Shown here: positions 1 to 7,814 of the stretch, piece after piece
How the letters are laid out: each line of letters begins with the position of its first letter
How positions within the stretch are numbered: position 1 is the first letter of the stretch
NCBI GenBank assembly: GCA_015492495.1
Contig: WGEY01000017.1
Location: forward strand, 1-50,553
Source of the DNA: Deltaproteobacteria bacterium
GTDB lineage: Bacteria; Desulfobacterota; GWC2-55-46; DRQE01
Length of the DNA stretch: 50,553 bases
Direction: 5' to 3'
The notes under the pieces: model-generated
The model's input: only the letters and a program-made list of their open reading frames with translations
Told to the model about the DNA's origin: nothing
The model's database searches: none
Program-made: the position numbers and the translations under genes

Positions 1-63
1 ACCTAACTCCTTGACTATCTGTGCAGCTTGTGAGAAGTTCTCTATCGTGGCTCTCTGGGCCAT
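1..63 (-). CDS. 5' end of an unidentified minus-strand gene (cut by window edge)
   Basis: Only the first 21 codons are inside the window; they begin MAQRATIENFSQAAQ and run off the left edge. The start is well supported: an AAGGAGG ribosome binding site lies 7 bases before the ATG. The gene diverges from the nucleoside transporter at 222, so the two may share control elements. A role in nucleoside metabolism would be a guess from that neighbour; the visible residues do not identify a family. Confidence 0.7.
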   Translation of the reverse strand, partial: MAQRATIENFSQAAQIVKELG

Positions 64-64
64 A

Positions 65-114
65 GGGGTACCTCCTTATAGTTGGTATAGTTGGACCGCT
101 ATAAATGGTACCCC
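65..114. promoter_or_regulatory. Divergent control region with 8-bp inverted repeat and tandem 9-mer
   Basis: GGGGTACC (65-72) and its exact complement GGTACCCC (107-114) flank the leader of the leftward gene, 34 bases apart. Between them, read on the minus strand, CCAACTATA occurs twice in tandem, giving two TATA-like hexamers. The arrangement could be an operator pair or a long-looped mRNA structure covering the ribosome binding site. No regulator is identified. Confidence 0.35.
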
Positions 115-164
115 TTCCTCTTTACTGACACAAGATAAGATACATTACCCCCCGCGATCCTGTG

Positions 165-194
165 TTGACACCATTTGCAGAACCGTATTATCTT
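165..194 (+). promoter_or_regulatory. Sigma-70-type promoter for the nucleoside transporter
   Basis: A perfect -35 TTGACA at 165-170 is followed, 18 bases on, by TATCTT at 189-194 (or TTATCT after 17). It lies 28 bases before the ATG at 222, and it excludes an in-frame GTG at 162 as the real start. Confidence 0.6.
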
Positions 195-221
195 ACTTTG
201 AAGCCGTATTGCGGGGTAAGC

Positions 222-1424
222 ATGATCACGCAAAGACTGTTAAGCCTCTCGGGACTCGGTGTCTTCATCCTCATCGCGTGGCTCCTGTCGGAGGACCGCC
301 GGAGGATAAACGTGCGGCTTGTTTTATGGGGGATCGCCCTGCAGTTCTTCTTCGCCATAGTGATACTTAAGACCGCGCCAGGCCGCTACGTATTCGACAT
401 CGCGCGCATCGCGATGACAAAGGTCCTGAACTTCACGGACATAGGGGCCTCGTTCCTCTTCGGCAACCTCACCAGCGACCCGGCCATGGGGGCCATGGTG
501 GCGTTCAAGGTGCTGCCCACCATAATATTCGTGGCCTCTATCATGGGTGTCCTCTACTATTATGGGGTGATCCAGGCCGTTGTAAGGGGGATGGCGTGGA
601 TAATGAGGCGTACCATGAAGGCCTCGGGGGCCGAGGCGTTCATGGCCGCGGCGTTCGTCTTCATGGGCATAGAGGCGGTAACGGCCATAAAGCAGTACAT
701 ACGCCGGATGACGCGGAGCGAGCTGTTCACCCTAATGACAGGCTTCATGGCCACCATAGCCGGCAGCGTGATGGCTGCATACGTGAGCTTCGGCGCAAGC
801 GCGGGCCACCTCCTTTCTGCCTCGATCATGAGCGCGCCCGCGGCACTCGTCATATCGAAGATAATGATCCCTGAAAGAGATACGCCGCTTACCGCGGAAG
901 AGGGGCGGGCCGAGCTCAAGAGCGGCGATGTAAACGTCATTGACGCCGCGGCGAACGGGGCTGTTGAAGGACTCAAGCTTGCGGTGACCATAGGGGCCAT
1001 ACTACTGGCCTTTGTCTCGATCATAGGGATGCTGGACTCCTTACTCGCCTACTTCAACACATCCTTCGAGGGCATAACCGGCTATGCCTTCGCACCGGTG
1101 GCCTTCGTCATGGGAGTACCCTATGATGACTGTATCGAGGTGGGCAAGCTCCTCGGCATCAAGGTCGTCTTCAACGAGTTCATCTCCTACCAGAAGCTCA
1201 AGCACTACGTGGATGCAGGGGCCTTGAGCCCGCGCTCGGTGACCATCGCCACGTATGCGCTCTGCAGTTTCGCAAACTTCGGAAGCCTTGCGATACTCAT
1301 AGGGGGCATAGGCGGAATAGCCCCTGACAGGAAAAAAGAGGTCGTCTCACTGGGGATCCGGGCCCTTGTCGCAGGCTCCATGGCGGGCTTCATGACGGCC
1401 ACCATAGCAGGGATACTGCTCTGA
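222..1424 (+). CDS. Concentrative nucleoside transporter (CNT/NupC family)
   Basis: A 400-residue polytopic inner-membrane protein that should import nucleosides by symport with protons or sodium. It shows the CNT layout: N-terminal hydrophobic helices, a central gate region with FVFMGIEAVTAIKQYI (the conserved acidic residue sits in the substrate loop), a second gate segment ending ISAAP-like, and a C-terminal core with CSFANFGSLAILIGGIGG, which is strongly conserved in the family. The length matches the usual 390-420. I chose the ATG at 222 because a promoter covers the upstream in-frame GTG and because the hydrophobic N-terminus begins directly after it. Substrate range cannot be read from sequence. 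It stands alone; the next gene is 280 bases away. Confidence 0.9.
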   Translation: MITQRLLSLSGLGVFILIAWLLSEDRRRINVRLVLWGIALQFFFAIVILKTAPGRYVFDIARIAMTKVLNFTDIGASFLFGNLTSDPAMGAMVAFKVLPTIIFVASIMGVLYYYGVIQAVVRGMAWIMRRTMKASGAEAFMAAAFVFMGIEAVTAIKQYIRRMTRSELFTLMTGFMATIAGSVMAAYVSFGASAGHLLSASIMSAPAALVISKIMIPERDTPLTAEEGRAELKSGDVNVIDAAANGAVEGLKLAVTIGAILLAFVSIIGMLDSLLAYFNTSFEGITGYAFAPVAFVMGVPYDDCIEVGKLLGIKVVFNEFISYQKLKHYVDAGALSPRSVTIATYALCSFANFGSLAILIGGIGGIAPDRKKEVVSLGIRALVAGSMAGFMTATIAGILL

Positions 1425-1524
1425 AGGTCTCATCGATCTTACCATTACAGGCGGTATGCGGAACGCCTGGACGCATGCACCCGGCCGACGGCGGCCTTGA
1501 CACCCTACAAGGGTAGGCGTATGA

Positions 1525-1607
1525 TTTGAACTCCCTGCAGCAAGCTGCGGGAAATGCCTGCCTCTGCGGGCCGCCGCACGCAGACAGGCGCTCGCGATGC
1601 ATGTTCA
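1525..1607 (-). repeat. Dispersed two-hairpin repeat, short copy A
   Basis: Read on the minus strand it starts TGAACATGCATCGCGAGCG, runs through a long hairpin (GCCTGTCTGCG paired with CGCAGAGGCAGGC) and ends with a second hairpin TCCCGCAGC/GCTGCAGGGA and GTTCAAA. It lacks the roughly 40-base middle seen in the longer copies (3610, 14485, 14618, 45893). It fills part of the gap between the nucleoside transporter and the M23 peptidase. Confidence 0.75.
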
Positions 1608-1704
1608 GGGCCGTAACGGCGAGGTAAAAGCCCGTTTCGGCCCGTTCAATGGGAAACTTCTAAAAAGAGGTTTTTTTTCTACAGATTCGCAGCCGGGGTA
1701 AAAG

Positions 1705-2691
1705 ATGCGCTCAAAAGGTATCTTCAGCTCACAAAAGGGGCCTGACACAGGCCCGTTCAGGACCGGGCTTACGCTCATCCTGCCCGTCATCCTCCTTGTA
1801 ATCACCTTCGGTACCGGACCGGACCCCGCACACAAGAGACCTCCTGCTCTATCCTTCTCCACGGAAGGGCTCAGGCAGGGAGGTGTCGCACGCGTGGAGC
1901 TGCGCACGGACCAATGGGTCCGGTCGGTGAAAGGCAGGTTCCTTGAAAAAGAGGTGTTCTTCTTTGAATCCGGCGGCGATGGGAAAAGGACCTTCCGCAC
2001 CCTCGTCGGAACGGACCTTTCCACAAGGCCCGGCCTGCATATATTCGAGGTGATGCTGGATGGTGAAAACGGCTCCGGAAGAAGGCACTTCTATTCCGTG
2101 GTGGTGACCGAAGGAGGCTACGAGGTGGAAAGGCTCACATTGCCCGAGGCCATGGTAAAGCCCGGCGCCGGCGTGCTCAAGCGCATAGAGATGGAGAAGA
2201 AGACGGTTGAAAGGGTCGTAAACAACCCGTCGAAGGAGAGATTCTGGAGCGGACCGTTCATCATGCCTGTGGACGGCAGGATCACGAGCGGCTTCGGGCT
2301 CAAGAGGATACTCAACGGCAGGCCGGGATCGGTTCACAGCGGACTCGACATAAGGGCGCCGGTTGGAAAAGAGGTCCTTGCGTCCAACAGGGCGAGGGTG
2401 GCCCTTACAGGCGAACTCTACTTCACCGGGAAGACGGTCATACTGGACCACGGGCTGGGGCTCTTTACGCTCTACTGCCATCTTTCGGAGATAAGGGTCG
2501 AGGAAGGCGATGTCGTGGACAAGGCATCGGTCATAGGGCTTGCCGGCTCCACCGGCCGTACGACCGGACCGCACCTCCACTGGGGCGTATACCTTAACGG
2601 CTCGAGGGTCAACCCGGCCGATCTCGTGACTGTCACAGAGGCCGCCGAACGCGACACCGGAGCCGTGGTGACGGGCGCTGCGTCAGGATAA
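1705..2691 (+). CDS. M23 (LytM-type) metallopeptidase with N-terminal membrane anchor
   Basis: 328 residues. A basic N-terminus is followed by one hydrophobic segment (about residues 20-37, LTLILPVILLVITFGTG), so the protein is anchored in or exported across the inner membrane. Residues about 50-140 look like a beta-rich domain, and the C-terminal third is a LytM domain. Its zinc/catalytic motifs are intact: HSGLD (HxxxD) and HLHWG (HxH), with SGFG before them. This family cuts peptidoglycan cross-links or serves in envelope biogenesis. Unlike the EnvC-like protein at 35888, this one should be catalytically active. A GGGG stretch lies just before the ATG. No operon partner is evident. Confidence 0.88.
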   Translation: MRSKGIFSSQKGPDTGPFRTGLTLILPVILLVITFGTGPDPAHKRPPALSFSTEGLRQGGVARVELRTDQWVRSVKGRFLEKEVFFFESGGDGKRTFRTLVGTDLSTRPGLHIFEVMLDGENGSGRRHFYSVVVTEGGYEVERLTLPEAMVKPGAGVLKRIEMEKKTVERVVNNPSKERFWSGPFIMPVDGRITSGFGLKRILNGRPGSVHSGLDIRAPVGKEVLASNRARVALTGELYFTGKTVILDHGLGLFTLYCHLSEIRVEEGDVVDKASVIGLAGSTGRTTGPHLHWGVYLNGSRVNPADLVTVTEAAERDTGAVVTGAASG

Positions 2692-2783
2692 GGCCGATCG
2701 CTTCCACATTCATCTCGGGGTCGCCGCGTGCAAGGCTGGTGACACCCGCTGGAGGGGGCTTCTAAGAACCGCCGTGTATCACC

Positions 2784-2812
2784 TTGCGGAGTGTTCCATT
2801 ATCTGGTATAAG
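2784..2812 (+). promoter_or_regulatory. Promoter for the rubrerythrin-like gene
   Basis: TTGCGG at 2784-2789, 17-base spacer, TATAAG at 2807-2812. Transcription would start only about 12 bases before the ATG at 2831, which also argues against an upstream in-frame start at 2774. Confidence 0.5.
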
Positions 2813-2830
2813 ATAGCAGGGAGGCACACT

Positions 2831-3316
2831 ATGGTATTCGACCACATCGAGGAGAAGGAGGCCGTAAAGAAGGCGGCCTTGATTGAAAGGAACGGCATCG
2901 CCTTTTACACGCTCATGGCCGAGAAGATCACGGATGAACGCATAAGGCCGGTACTGAAAAGACTCGCGAGCGACGAGAAAAGGCACCTCAAGGTCATAGA
3001 AGAGAAGTTCTTCGAAGAAGCAGGCTTCGGAGACGTGATCGACGAGGAGGAGCTCGAGATAGAGAAGTATGTCGAAAGGCTCGGCACACCGGACATCTTC
3101 ACCAGGAGGATAAACATCGAAAAACTCGTAAGCGCCATAGACGAGCCCAGAAAGGCGCTCATCCTGGCCATGAACACGGAAAGGCACTCCGTGGAGTTCT
3201 TCGAAAGCATGGCCGGCAAGGCTGCCACCGAGGACGGAAAAAAGATGTACAGGGAGCTTGCAGAGGAAGAGAGAGAGCACGTAAGGCACATAGAGGATCT
3301 CCTGAGGCTGGTTTGA
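2831..3316 (+). CDS. Rubrerythrin-like ferritin-fold diiron protein
   Basis: 161 residues forming a predicted four-helix bundle. The diiron ligand pattern is visible: Glu19 in LIERNGIAFY, an ExxH pair at Glu49/His52 (DEKRHLKV), a Glu in the third helix (TERHSVEFFE) and another ExxH in the last helix (EEREHVRHIE). No C-terminal rubredoxin CxxC domain is present, so this is the erythrin-only type, linked in related proteins to peroxide or oxygen handling or iron storage. GGGAGG lies 7 bases before the ATG at 2831. It is monocistronic by spacing. The precise reaction is unknown. Confidence 0.82.
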   Translation: MVFDHIEEKEAVKKAALIERNGIAFYTLMAEKITDERIRPVLKRLASDEKRHLKVIEEKFFEEAGFGDVIDEEELEIEKYVERLGTPDIFTRRINIEKLVSAIDEPRKALILAMNTERHSVEFFESMAGKAATEDGKKMYRELAEEEREHVRHIEDLLRLV

Positions 3317-3580
3317 CGGAGACCCGCGGTGCCCCGCCGAACTGCGGCTTTAAAGGGCGTTCTCGCACCATCCTGCCGAAGGCCACCTTTCACCTTCCCC
3401 CAGCCGCACAAGCAACAAGCGTGCGTCACCAGCAAGGGTGTGGAATGCACATGCCGTGTATCCGGAGTCACGGCGCGCGACCGTGGCGGCCGGTCCCGAA
3501 CGCACAAAATCATGCGACAAAGGCCGAACCGCACAAACATTACATATCGAAACTTTTTTTACACACCTTTAATAAAATGC
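3317..3580. other. Gene-free stretch before the radical SAM promoter
   Basis: No credible coding frame with a ribosome binding site was found here. The first part is GC-rich with short self-complementary runs just after the rubrerythrin stop; the last 50 bases are AT-rich and lead into the promoter at 3581. I see no clear U-tract terminator. Confidence 0.5.
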
Positions 3581-3609
3581 TTGATTTAATCCGCCGAAAT
3601 CATTATATT
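3581..3609 (+). promoter_or_regulatory. Strong sigma-70-type promoter for the Tes-like radical SAM gene
   Basis: TTGATT (3581-3586), 17-base spacer, TATATT (3604-3609) in an AT-rich setting. The repeat copy beginning at 3610 follows immediately, so the transcript would start inside the repeat, giving a leader of about 200 bases before the ATG at 3817. Confidence 0.65.
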
Positions 3610-3728
3610 TGAAAATGCATAAAGAGCCCCATCACCGCGGTTCGCCGCATGAACGGGGTATGTCGACCCGATCGAGACTTCCTTGCATCCAAACTTCCCG
3701 GCAGTCCATGCCGCCGGGAGCTTCAAAC
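3610..3728 (+). repeat. Dispersed two-hairpin repeat, copy B, inside an mRNA leader
   Basis: Starts TTGAAAATGCATAAAGAG, then a hairpin with CCCC/GGGG base and CGCGG...CCGC arms, a spacer containing TTCCTTGCATCCAAA, and the end hairpin TTCCCGGC...GCCGGGAG followed by CTTCAAA. It aligns end to end with the copies at 14485, 14618 (inverted) and 45893. It lies wholly within the predicted 5' untranslated leader of the radical SAM gene. Confidence 0.75.
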
Positions 3729-3816
3729 GGGGTTCATTTCGTACCGATCATTGTATGTTGCTATAGAAGTTAATCTCGTCTATTCCTGTGGGCAAAAAAT
3801 ATACGGAGGTTTGACA

Positions 3817-5514
3817 ATGGGCCTGATGCAACGTTTGTTGAAGTCTAACGGAACAGCCGGTGACCTTCAAGATCAAGATCTCATATACCAGCCTGAAACA
3901 ACGTACTCGGGGACGGAAATCCCTCCGGTCAAATTCGACCTTCCCAAGGAAATAAACTCCATATGCCCCGAGTGCATGGAGATCATCAAGGCCACATTAT
4001 ACCCCGAGGGCGGCAAGGTCTGGATAAAGAAGACATGCAAGGAACATGGAGACTTCAAGGACATCTTCTACGGTGACGTAAACCTCTACTACAGGAGCGA
4101 GTCCCTCTGGTTCGGTGACGGCAGGGGCATAGAGGATCCGCCGATAAAGAACGCGACCGTATGCCCGAAGCAGTGCGGCCTGTGCAACATGCACACGAGC
4201 CACAGCGGGCTGCCCATAATGGACCTCACGAACAGGTGCAACCTGACCTGCCCGGTGTGTTTCGCCAACGCAAACGCCGCAGGCTACCTCTACGAGCCGT
4301 CATTCGACGAGGTCGTAAAGATGCTCGAAACAATAGCCAACCAGCGTCCGGTCCAGGCCAACATGGTGCAGTTCTCAGGCGGAGAGCCCACGGTAAGGCC
4401 CGACTTCCTGGACATAGTCAGGAAGGCGCGGGAGATGGACTTCTACTACATCCAGGTCAACACAAACGGCATCAAGATGGCCGACTTCGAGTTCGCCCAG
4501 GCATGCAAGGAGGCCGGTGTAGACAACCTCTACCTGCAGTTCGACGGTGTGAGCGACGATATCTACAAGAAGACCCGTTCCACTCCGCTCTTTGAGTACA
4601 AGATGAAGACCATCGAGAACTGCAGAAAGCTCAAGATGGACGTGATCCTCGTCGTAACCCTCGTCAAGACTTACAACGACCACCAGGTCGGCGACATTGT
4701 GAACTTCGCCATCCAGAACAACGACGTTGTAAGCGGCATAGCTTTCCAGCCTGTCTCCTTTGTGGGGCGCTTCAGCCAGAGCCACAGGCTCGAGAGGAGG
4801 TACACTCTGGCCGACCTCGCGCTGGATATCGAAAGGCAGACCGGCTACATAAAGGCGATGAGGGACTGGTTCCCCATATCCGTCACGCAGGCCTTCTCGA
4901 GGCTTGCGACATCGCTGAGCGGAAAACCCCGCTACACGCCGACACTCCATCCCCACTGCTCGCAGGGGACCTACCTCTACCTGGACAGGGCCGACGGCAG
5001 CGTAAAGCCGATCAGCTCGTTCATAGACATGGACGACTTCCTGAGGGAGCTCATCAGCCTCTCGAAGGAGATAAAGCCATCGAGGTTCGGCCTGCTGTCA
5101 AAGGTCAAGATACTCTACAGGCTCAAAAAGTACTACCATGCAGACAGGGCGCCCAAGGGCTTGACCTTCGAGAGGTTCCTCCAGAGCCTCGAGGGGTACC
5201 AGGACAGGAGCCTCAGGCGTATCTACATCGACGAAGAGTCGGGCAAGGATCGCCATTACGATCACGTCTTCATAGCGGGCATGCACTTCATGGACGCCTA
5301 CAACTTCAGCGAGGAGAGGGTAAGGAGGTGCGTGGTCCACTACACGGATCCGAGCGGAAAGCTCTACCCCTTCTGCGCATACAACGGCGCCCCGGTGTAC
5401 CGCAAGAGGGTGGAGAACCGCTACAAGCTCTCGCCCGAGGAGCTTAAAGAAAAGATTGTCTCCGAGGGAAGGCCCAAGGAGCTCGAGATGATCGCAAAGA
5501 AGATGGGGATATAG
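3817..5514 (+). CDS. Radical SAM enzyme of the Tes / MJ0619-like group
   Basis: 565 residues. The radical SAM cluster motif is CNLTCPVC (Cys141, 145, 148), followed by a SAM-binding SGGEPTVR. Other likely metal sites: Cys50/Cys53 with Cys74/His77 near the N-terminus (rubredoxin-like), CPKQCGLC (Cys116, 120, 123), and C-terminal cysteines in HPHCSQG, RRCVVHY and PFCAYNG. This multi-cluster layout and motif order match archaeal tetraether lipid synthase (Tes), which joins lipid tails by C-C bond formation, and the related MJ0619 group, proposed pterin methylases. In bacteria related proteins have been proposed in membrane-spanning lipid synthesis. The substrate here is unknown. GGAGG lies 8 bases before the ATG at 3817; an in-frame start at 3649 would lack the family's conserved beginning. 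It has its own promoter and a terminator at 5549. Confidence 0.85.
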   Translation: MGLMQRLLKSNGTAGDLQDQDLIYQPETTYSGTEIPPVKFDLPKEINSICPECMEIIKATLYPEGGKVWIKKTCKEHGDFKDIFYGDVNLYYRSESLWFGDGRGIEDPPIKNATVCPKQCGLCNMHTSHSGLPIMDLTNRCNLTCPVCFANANAAGYLYEPSFDEVVKMLETIANQRPVQANMVQFSGGEPTVRPDFLDIVRKAREMDFYYIQVNTNGIKMADFEFAQACKEAGVDNLYLQFDGVSDDIYKKTRSTPLFEYKMKTIENCRKLKMDVILVVTLVKTYNDHQVGDIVNFAIQNNDVVSGIAFQPVSFVGRFSQSHRLERRYTLADLALDIERQTGYIKAMRDWFPISVTQAFSRLATSLSGKPRYTPTLHPHCSQGTYLYLDRADGSVKPISSFIDMDDFLRELISLSKEIKPSRFGLLSKVKILYRLKKYYHADRAPKGLTFERFLQSLEGYQDRSLRRIYIDEESGKDRHYDHVFIAGMHFMDAYNFSEERVRRCVVHYTDPSGKLYPFCAYNGAPVYRKRVENRYKLSPEELKEKIVSEGRPKELEMIAKKMGI

Positions 5515-5548
5515 AACACCTGCGCAATACAGAAGAAGGAGACCTACG

Positions 5549-5584
5549 CCCCTTGAGGCATGCCGCCCCAAGGGGTGTTTTTTT
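5549..5584 (+). terminator. Intrinsic terminator after the radical SAM gene
   Basis: CCCCTTG (5549-5555) pairs with CAAGGGG (5569-5575), followed by TGTTTTTTT. It lies 34 bases past the stop codon, before the convergent yjbQ gene. Confidence 0.85.
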
Positions 5585-5592
5585 AAACACTT

Positions 5593-5991
5593 TCACCCGG
5601 GTATCATCTTAAGGAGCACACTCCTTGTCCTTGGCCCGTCGAACTCGGCAAGGTATATCCCCTGCCATGTGCCGAGGACAGGCCTGCCGCCTTCGATGAT
5701 AACCGTTTCGGATGCGCCGAAGAGGGACGACTTTATGTGGCCGTCCGAGTTCCCCTCTGCGTGGCGGTAATCCGGATCGTTACGGTCTATGAGCTTAGAT
5801 GTCTTAGTGGTGATGTCCCGCATCACCGAGGGGTCTGCGTTCTCATTTATGGTAATGCCCGCTGTGGTATGGGGGCAGTATATTACTACTATGCCGTCGC
5901 TCATGCCGCTCTCCAGAACGGCCTTCCTCACCTCCCCGGTGATATCCACGAATTCACACCGCCGGCTGGTGCGTACGCTCAGACGTACCAT
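5593..5991 (-). CDS. YjbQ/UPF0047 family protein
   Basis: 132 residues, the usual size. Family marks include CPHTTAGITINENADPSV, DYRHAEGNSDGHIKSSL and the C-terminal GTWQGIYLAEFDGPR. The fold is small and compact, usually trimeric; E. coli YjbQ has a weak thiamin phosphate synthase side activity but its main role is uncertain. GGGAGG lies 7 bases before the ATG. It converges on the radical SAM gene and is separately promoted. Confidence 0.93.
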   Translation of the reverse strand: MVRLSVRTSRRCEFVDITGEVRKAVLESGMSDGIVVIYCPHTTAGITINENADPSVMRDITTKTSKLIDRNDPDYRHAEGNSDGHIKSSLFGASETVIIEGGRPVLGTWQGIYLAEFDGPRTRSVLLKMIPG

Positions 5992-6413
5992 GGACGTGCC
6001 TCCCGGATCCCTGTCCGCATAAAGCAGCCGGACCCTTTCTACGACACAATATAAAACATCACAACAAAACGCGCAACCATAAACTGCAAGAACGGCATCT
6101 CATCGACATCGGTATGCCACTCCTCAATGATCGAAACATGCCGCACGGCATGGGACTATCCCGTAAGTGAAACTACTTGGAGATCCCCGTACAAGCCGCC
6201 GCACCGGAAGCAAAAAGGTGTTGAAATGAGAGAACAGATCTGTTGAAATAAAAAAGAGCTGTTTTCACGCCGTAAGGCCGCGCTCGGGGCTCTCCACATA
6301 TACCGCCCGGAGCCGCGACGGCTGACCGGTGCCTGTCACCGGAACGGAGGCATGAACAAGGTTCATAACCTGTACCGACTCTTCCGCACGGCATAAAACC
6401 CTTTCTTTCCGTA
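5992..6413. other. Divergent intergenic region, yjbQ / QueG-like gene
   Basis: No gene is supported here. It holds the yjbQ promoter near 6048-6076 and a perfect six-pair hairpin CCGGTG-CCTGT-CACCGG at 6326-6342. I found no convincing ribosome binding site for the rightward gene, so its leader and start remain uncertain. Confidence 0.5.
6048..6076 (-). promoter_or_regulatory. Possible yjbQ promoter
   Basis: On the minus strand TTGCGC, 17-base spacer, TATATT, about 57 bases before the yjbQ ATG. The -10 is good, the -35 weak. Confidence 0.4.
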
Positions 6414-6419
6414 TTGACT

Positions 6420-7259
6420 ATGGAGATGGCTTCTGAGAGATCCATAAGGTTTTCAGATATCCGGGGCCTGTTTCCCGAGGATCAATGGGATGTTGGGTAC
6501 CTATCAAAGGAACAGCTCAAGATATGCGCCTACTCCCCGATCAAGGCAAAGGCCCAGGAGTACGGCGCCGACTACACGAACAACATCCACTTCTTCTCCA
6601 TCGTCAACTCGATTGTCCTTGTAAGGCATTCCCCGGATTCCTGGGATTACACCCTCTACAGGGAGGCGCATGAGATCCTCGTAAGAAGCGGACTCAGGGA
6701 CTGGCTTCCCATCTACACCAACTTCAAGGAGGCCGCGATCCTCGCGGGGCTCGGGGTAAGGGCCAAGAACTCCCTTGTCTACAGTTACAGGTTCGGCTTC
6801 GACATGAAGATATGCGTGGTGGGATTCTTCGACGAAATCGTGGATCCACCCGTGCCCGAACGGGTGGAGCTCGGGTATTGGGAGATGTGCGACGGCTGCT
6901 CGGATTGCCGGCTGGCGTGTCCGGTCGGGGCGATCCACAACGAAAAGGAGCCCTTCTGGCTCGACAGCAGCAAGTGCGACGACTTCATAGGCTTCGGCGA
7001 TCATCCGAGGATACCTTCTATCAAAAAGTTCTGGCACAAGTATGTGCACCCGGAGGTGCCGCAGGAGGAGGTGGACAGGATGAAGAGCTGCATGGACCTC
7101 GAAAGGCAGCTCTCCTTTGACGCCAACGGCTATACGCTGGATCCGCAGACCGGGGTGCTCAAGGACGGCAAACCGGTCCCTGTTCCGTTCTGCAGGGAAT
7201 GCCAGGTGCAACCGCGCTGCAGCAAGTGGAACGGTGAATACCCCTATGACGCCGAATGA
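6420..7259 (+). CDS. QueG-like 4Fe-4S double-cluster protein
   Basis: About 279 residues. A ferredoxin-type motif CDGCSDCRLACPVGAI sits near residue 160, and more cysteines follow (SSKCDD, KSCMD, and FCRECQVQPRC near the C-terminus), enough for a second cluster in a non-standard spacing. The N-terminal half resembles the domain of epoxyqueuosine reductase QueG and related reductases (NIHFFSIVNSIVLV, ILAGLGVRAKNSLVYS). True QueG has a second regular CxxCxxCP motif, missing here, so an ordinary queuosine role is doubtful and an unknown reductive reaction is likelier. The start is unclear: an ATG at 6420, an ATG at 6426 and a TTG at 6414 are all possible, and none has a clear ribosome binding site. 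Confidence 0.75.
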   Translation: MEMASERSIRFSDIRGLFPEDQWDVGYLSKEQLKICAYSPIKAKAQEYGADYTNNIHFFSIVNSIVLVRHSPDSWDYTLYREAHEILVRSGLRDWLPIYTNFKEAAILAGLGVRAKNSLVYSYRFGFDMKICVVGFFDEIVDPPVPERVELGYWEMCDGCSDCRLACPVGAIHNEKEPFWLDSSKCDDFIGFGDHPRIPSIKKFWHKYVHPEVPQEEVDRMKSCMDLERQLSFDANGYTLDPQTGVLKDGKPVPVPFCRECQVQPRCSKWNGEYPYDAE

Positions 7260-7282
7260 ACCAACAGGCGGTCTTACCAACC

Positions 7283-7783
7283 TCAACCGCCGTCCAGGAT
7301 CCTCTCCAACTCCTTTCTCATCTCATCGCGGTGAGTGCCGGCCCAGTAGATCCTTCTGCACACCGGACACCGGGAAAAGGCCTCCTGGGTGGAGTACACG
7401 TAGGGAGGAACCTCTTCTTTTACCTCTTCCTTTTCCACATCCTCGAGAATTACGTTGCACCTCACACACCTCGTAAGAAACCTGGCTTCATCCACCCCCA
7501 AGACGGATACAACCTCCCTCAGCTGCTCCCTGAAGCGGTCGCTCTCTATGAAGATGTGGTTCTCCCTCACCCACCTTCTCTTCACAAGGAGCGTGTCGCG
7601 GGTGAGTATGATACGACCTTCCCTTCTGGCCCTCTCCACTATCTCCTCGTCGTCTATGGCCTTCTCATAGGCCACATCAAAGCCCAGTATCCTCAGCCAC
7701 AAAGCGAGCCTTCCGAGCATGGAGTCGGCAAAAAGCTTCGGCCGACCCACGCTACAACCCCCGTCCTCCGCGACACCGCTCAT
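7283..7783 (-). CDS. Mut7-C RNase domain protein with zinc ribbon
   Basis: 166 residues. The N-terminal PIN-like Mut7-C domain shows FADSMLGRLALWLRILGFD with conserved aspartates, DDEEIVERARREGRIILTRD, followed by a C-terminal zinc ribbon, CVRCN and CPVCRRIYW. Proteins of this family are presumed RNases by fold similarity to PIN domains; few have been tested. GAGGTGG lies 5 bases before the ATG. It follows the DASS transporter by 31 bases and is probably cotranscribed, though no functional link is evident. Confidence 0.9.
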   Translation of the reverse strand: MSGVAEDGGCSVGRPKLFADSMLGRLALWLRILGFDVAYEKAIDDEEIVERARREGRIILTRDTLLVKRRWVRENHIFIESDRFREQLREVVSVLGVDEARFLTRCVRCNVILEDVEKEEVKEEVPPYVYSTQEAFSRCPVCRRIYWAGTHRDEMRKELERILDGG

Positions 7784-7814
7784 TTATCCACCTCGACACA
7801 CCGTCTTTGATACG

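Noticed and set aside
3649-3816. Longer start for the radical SAM gene at 3649
   Set aside because: It lies in the repeat-bearing leader after the promoter and has no ribosome binding site; family resemblance begins after 3817, where GGAGG is well placed.
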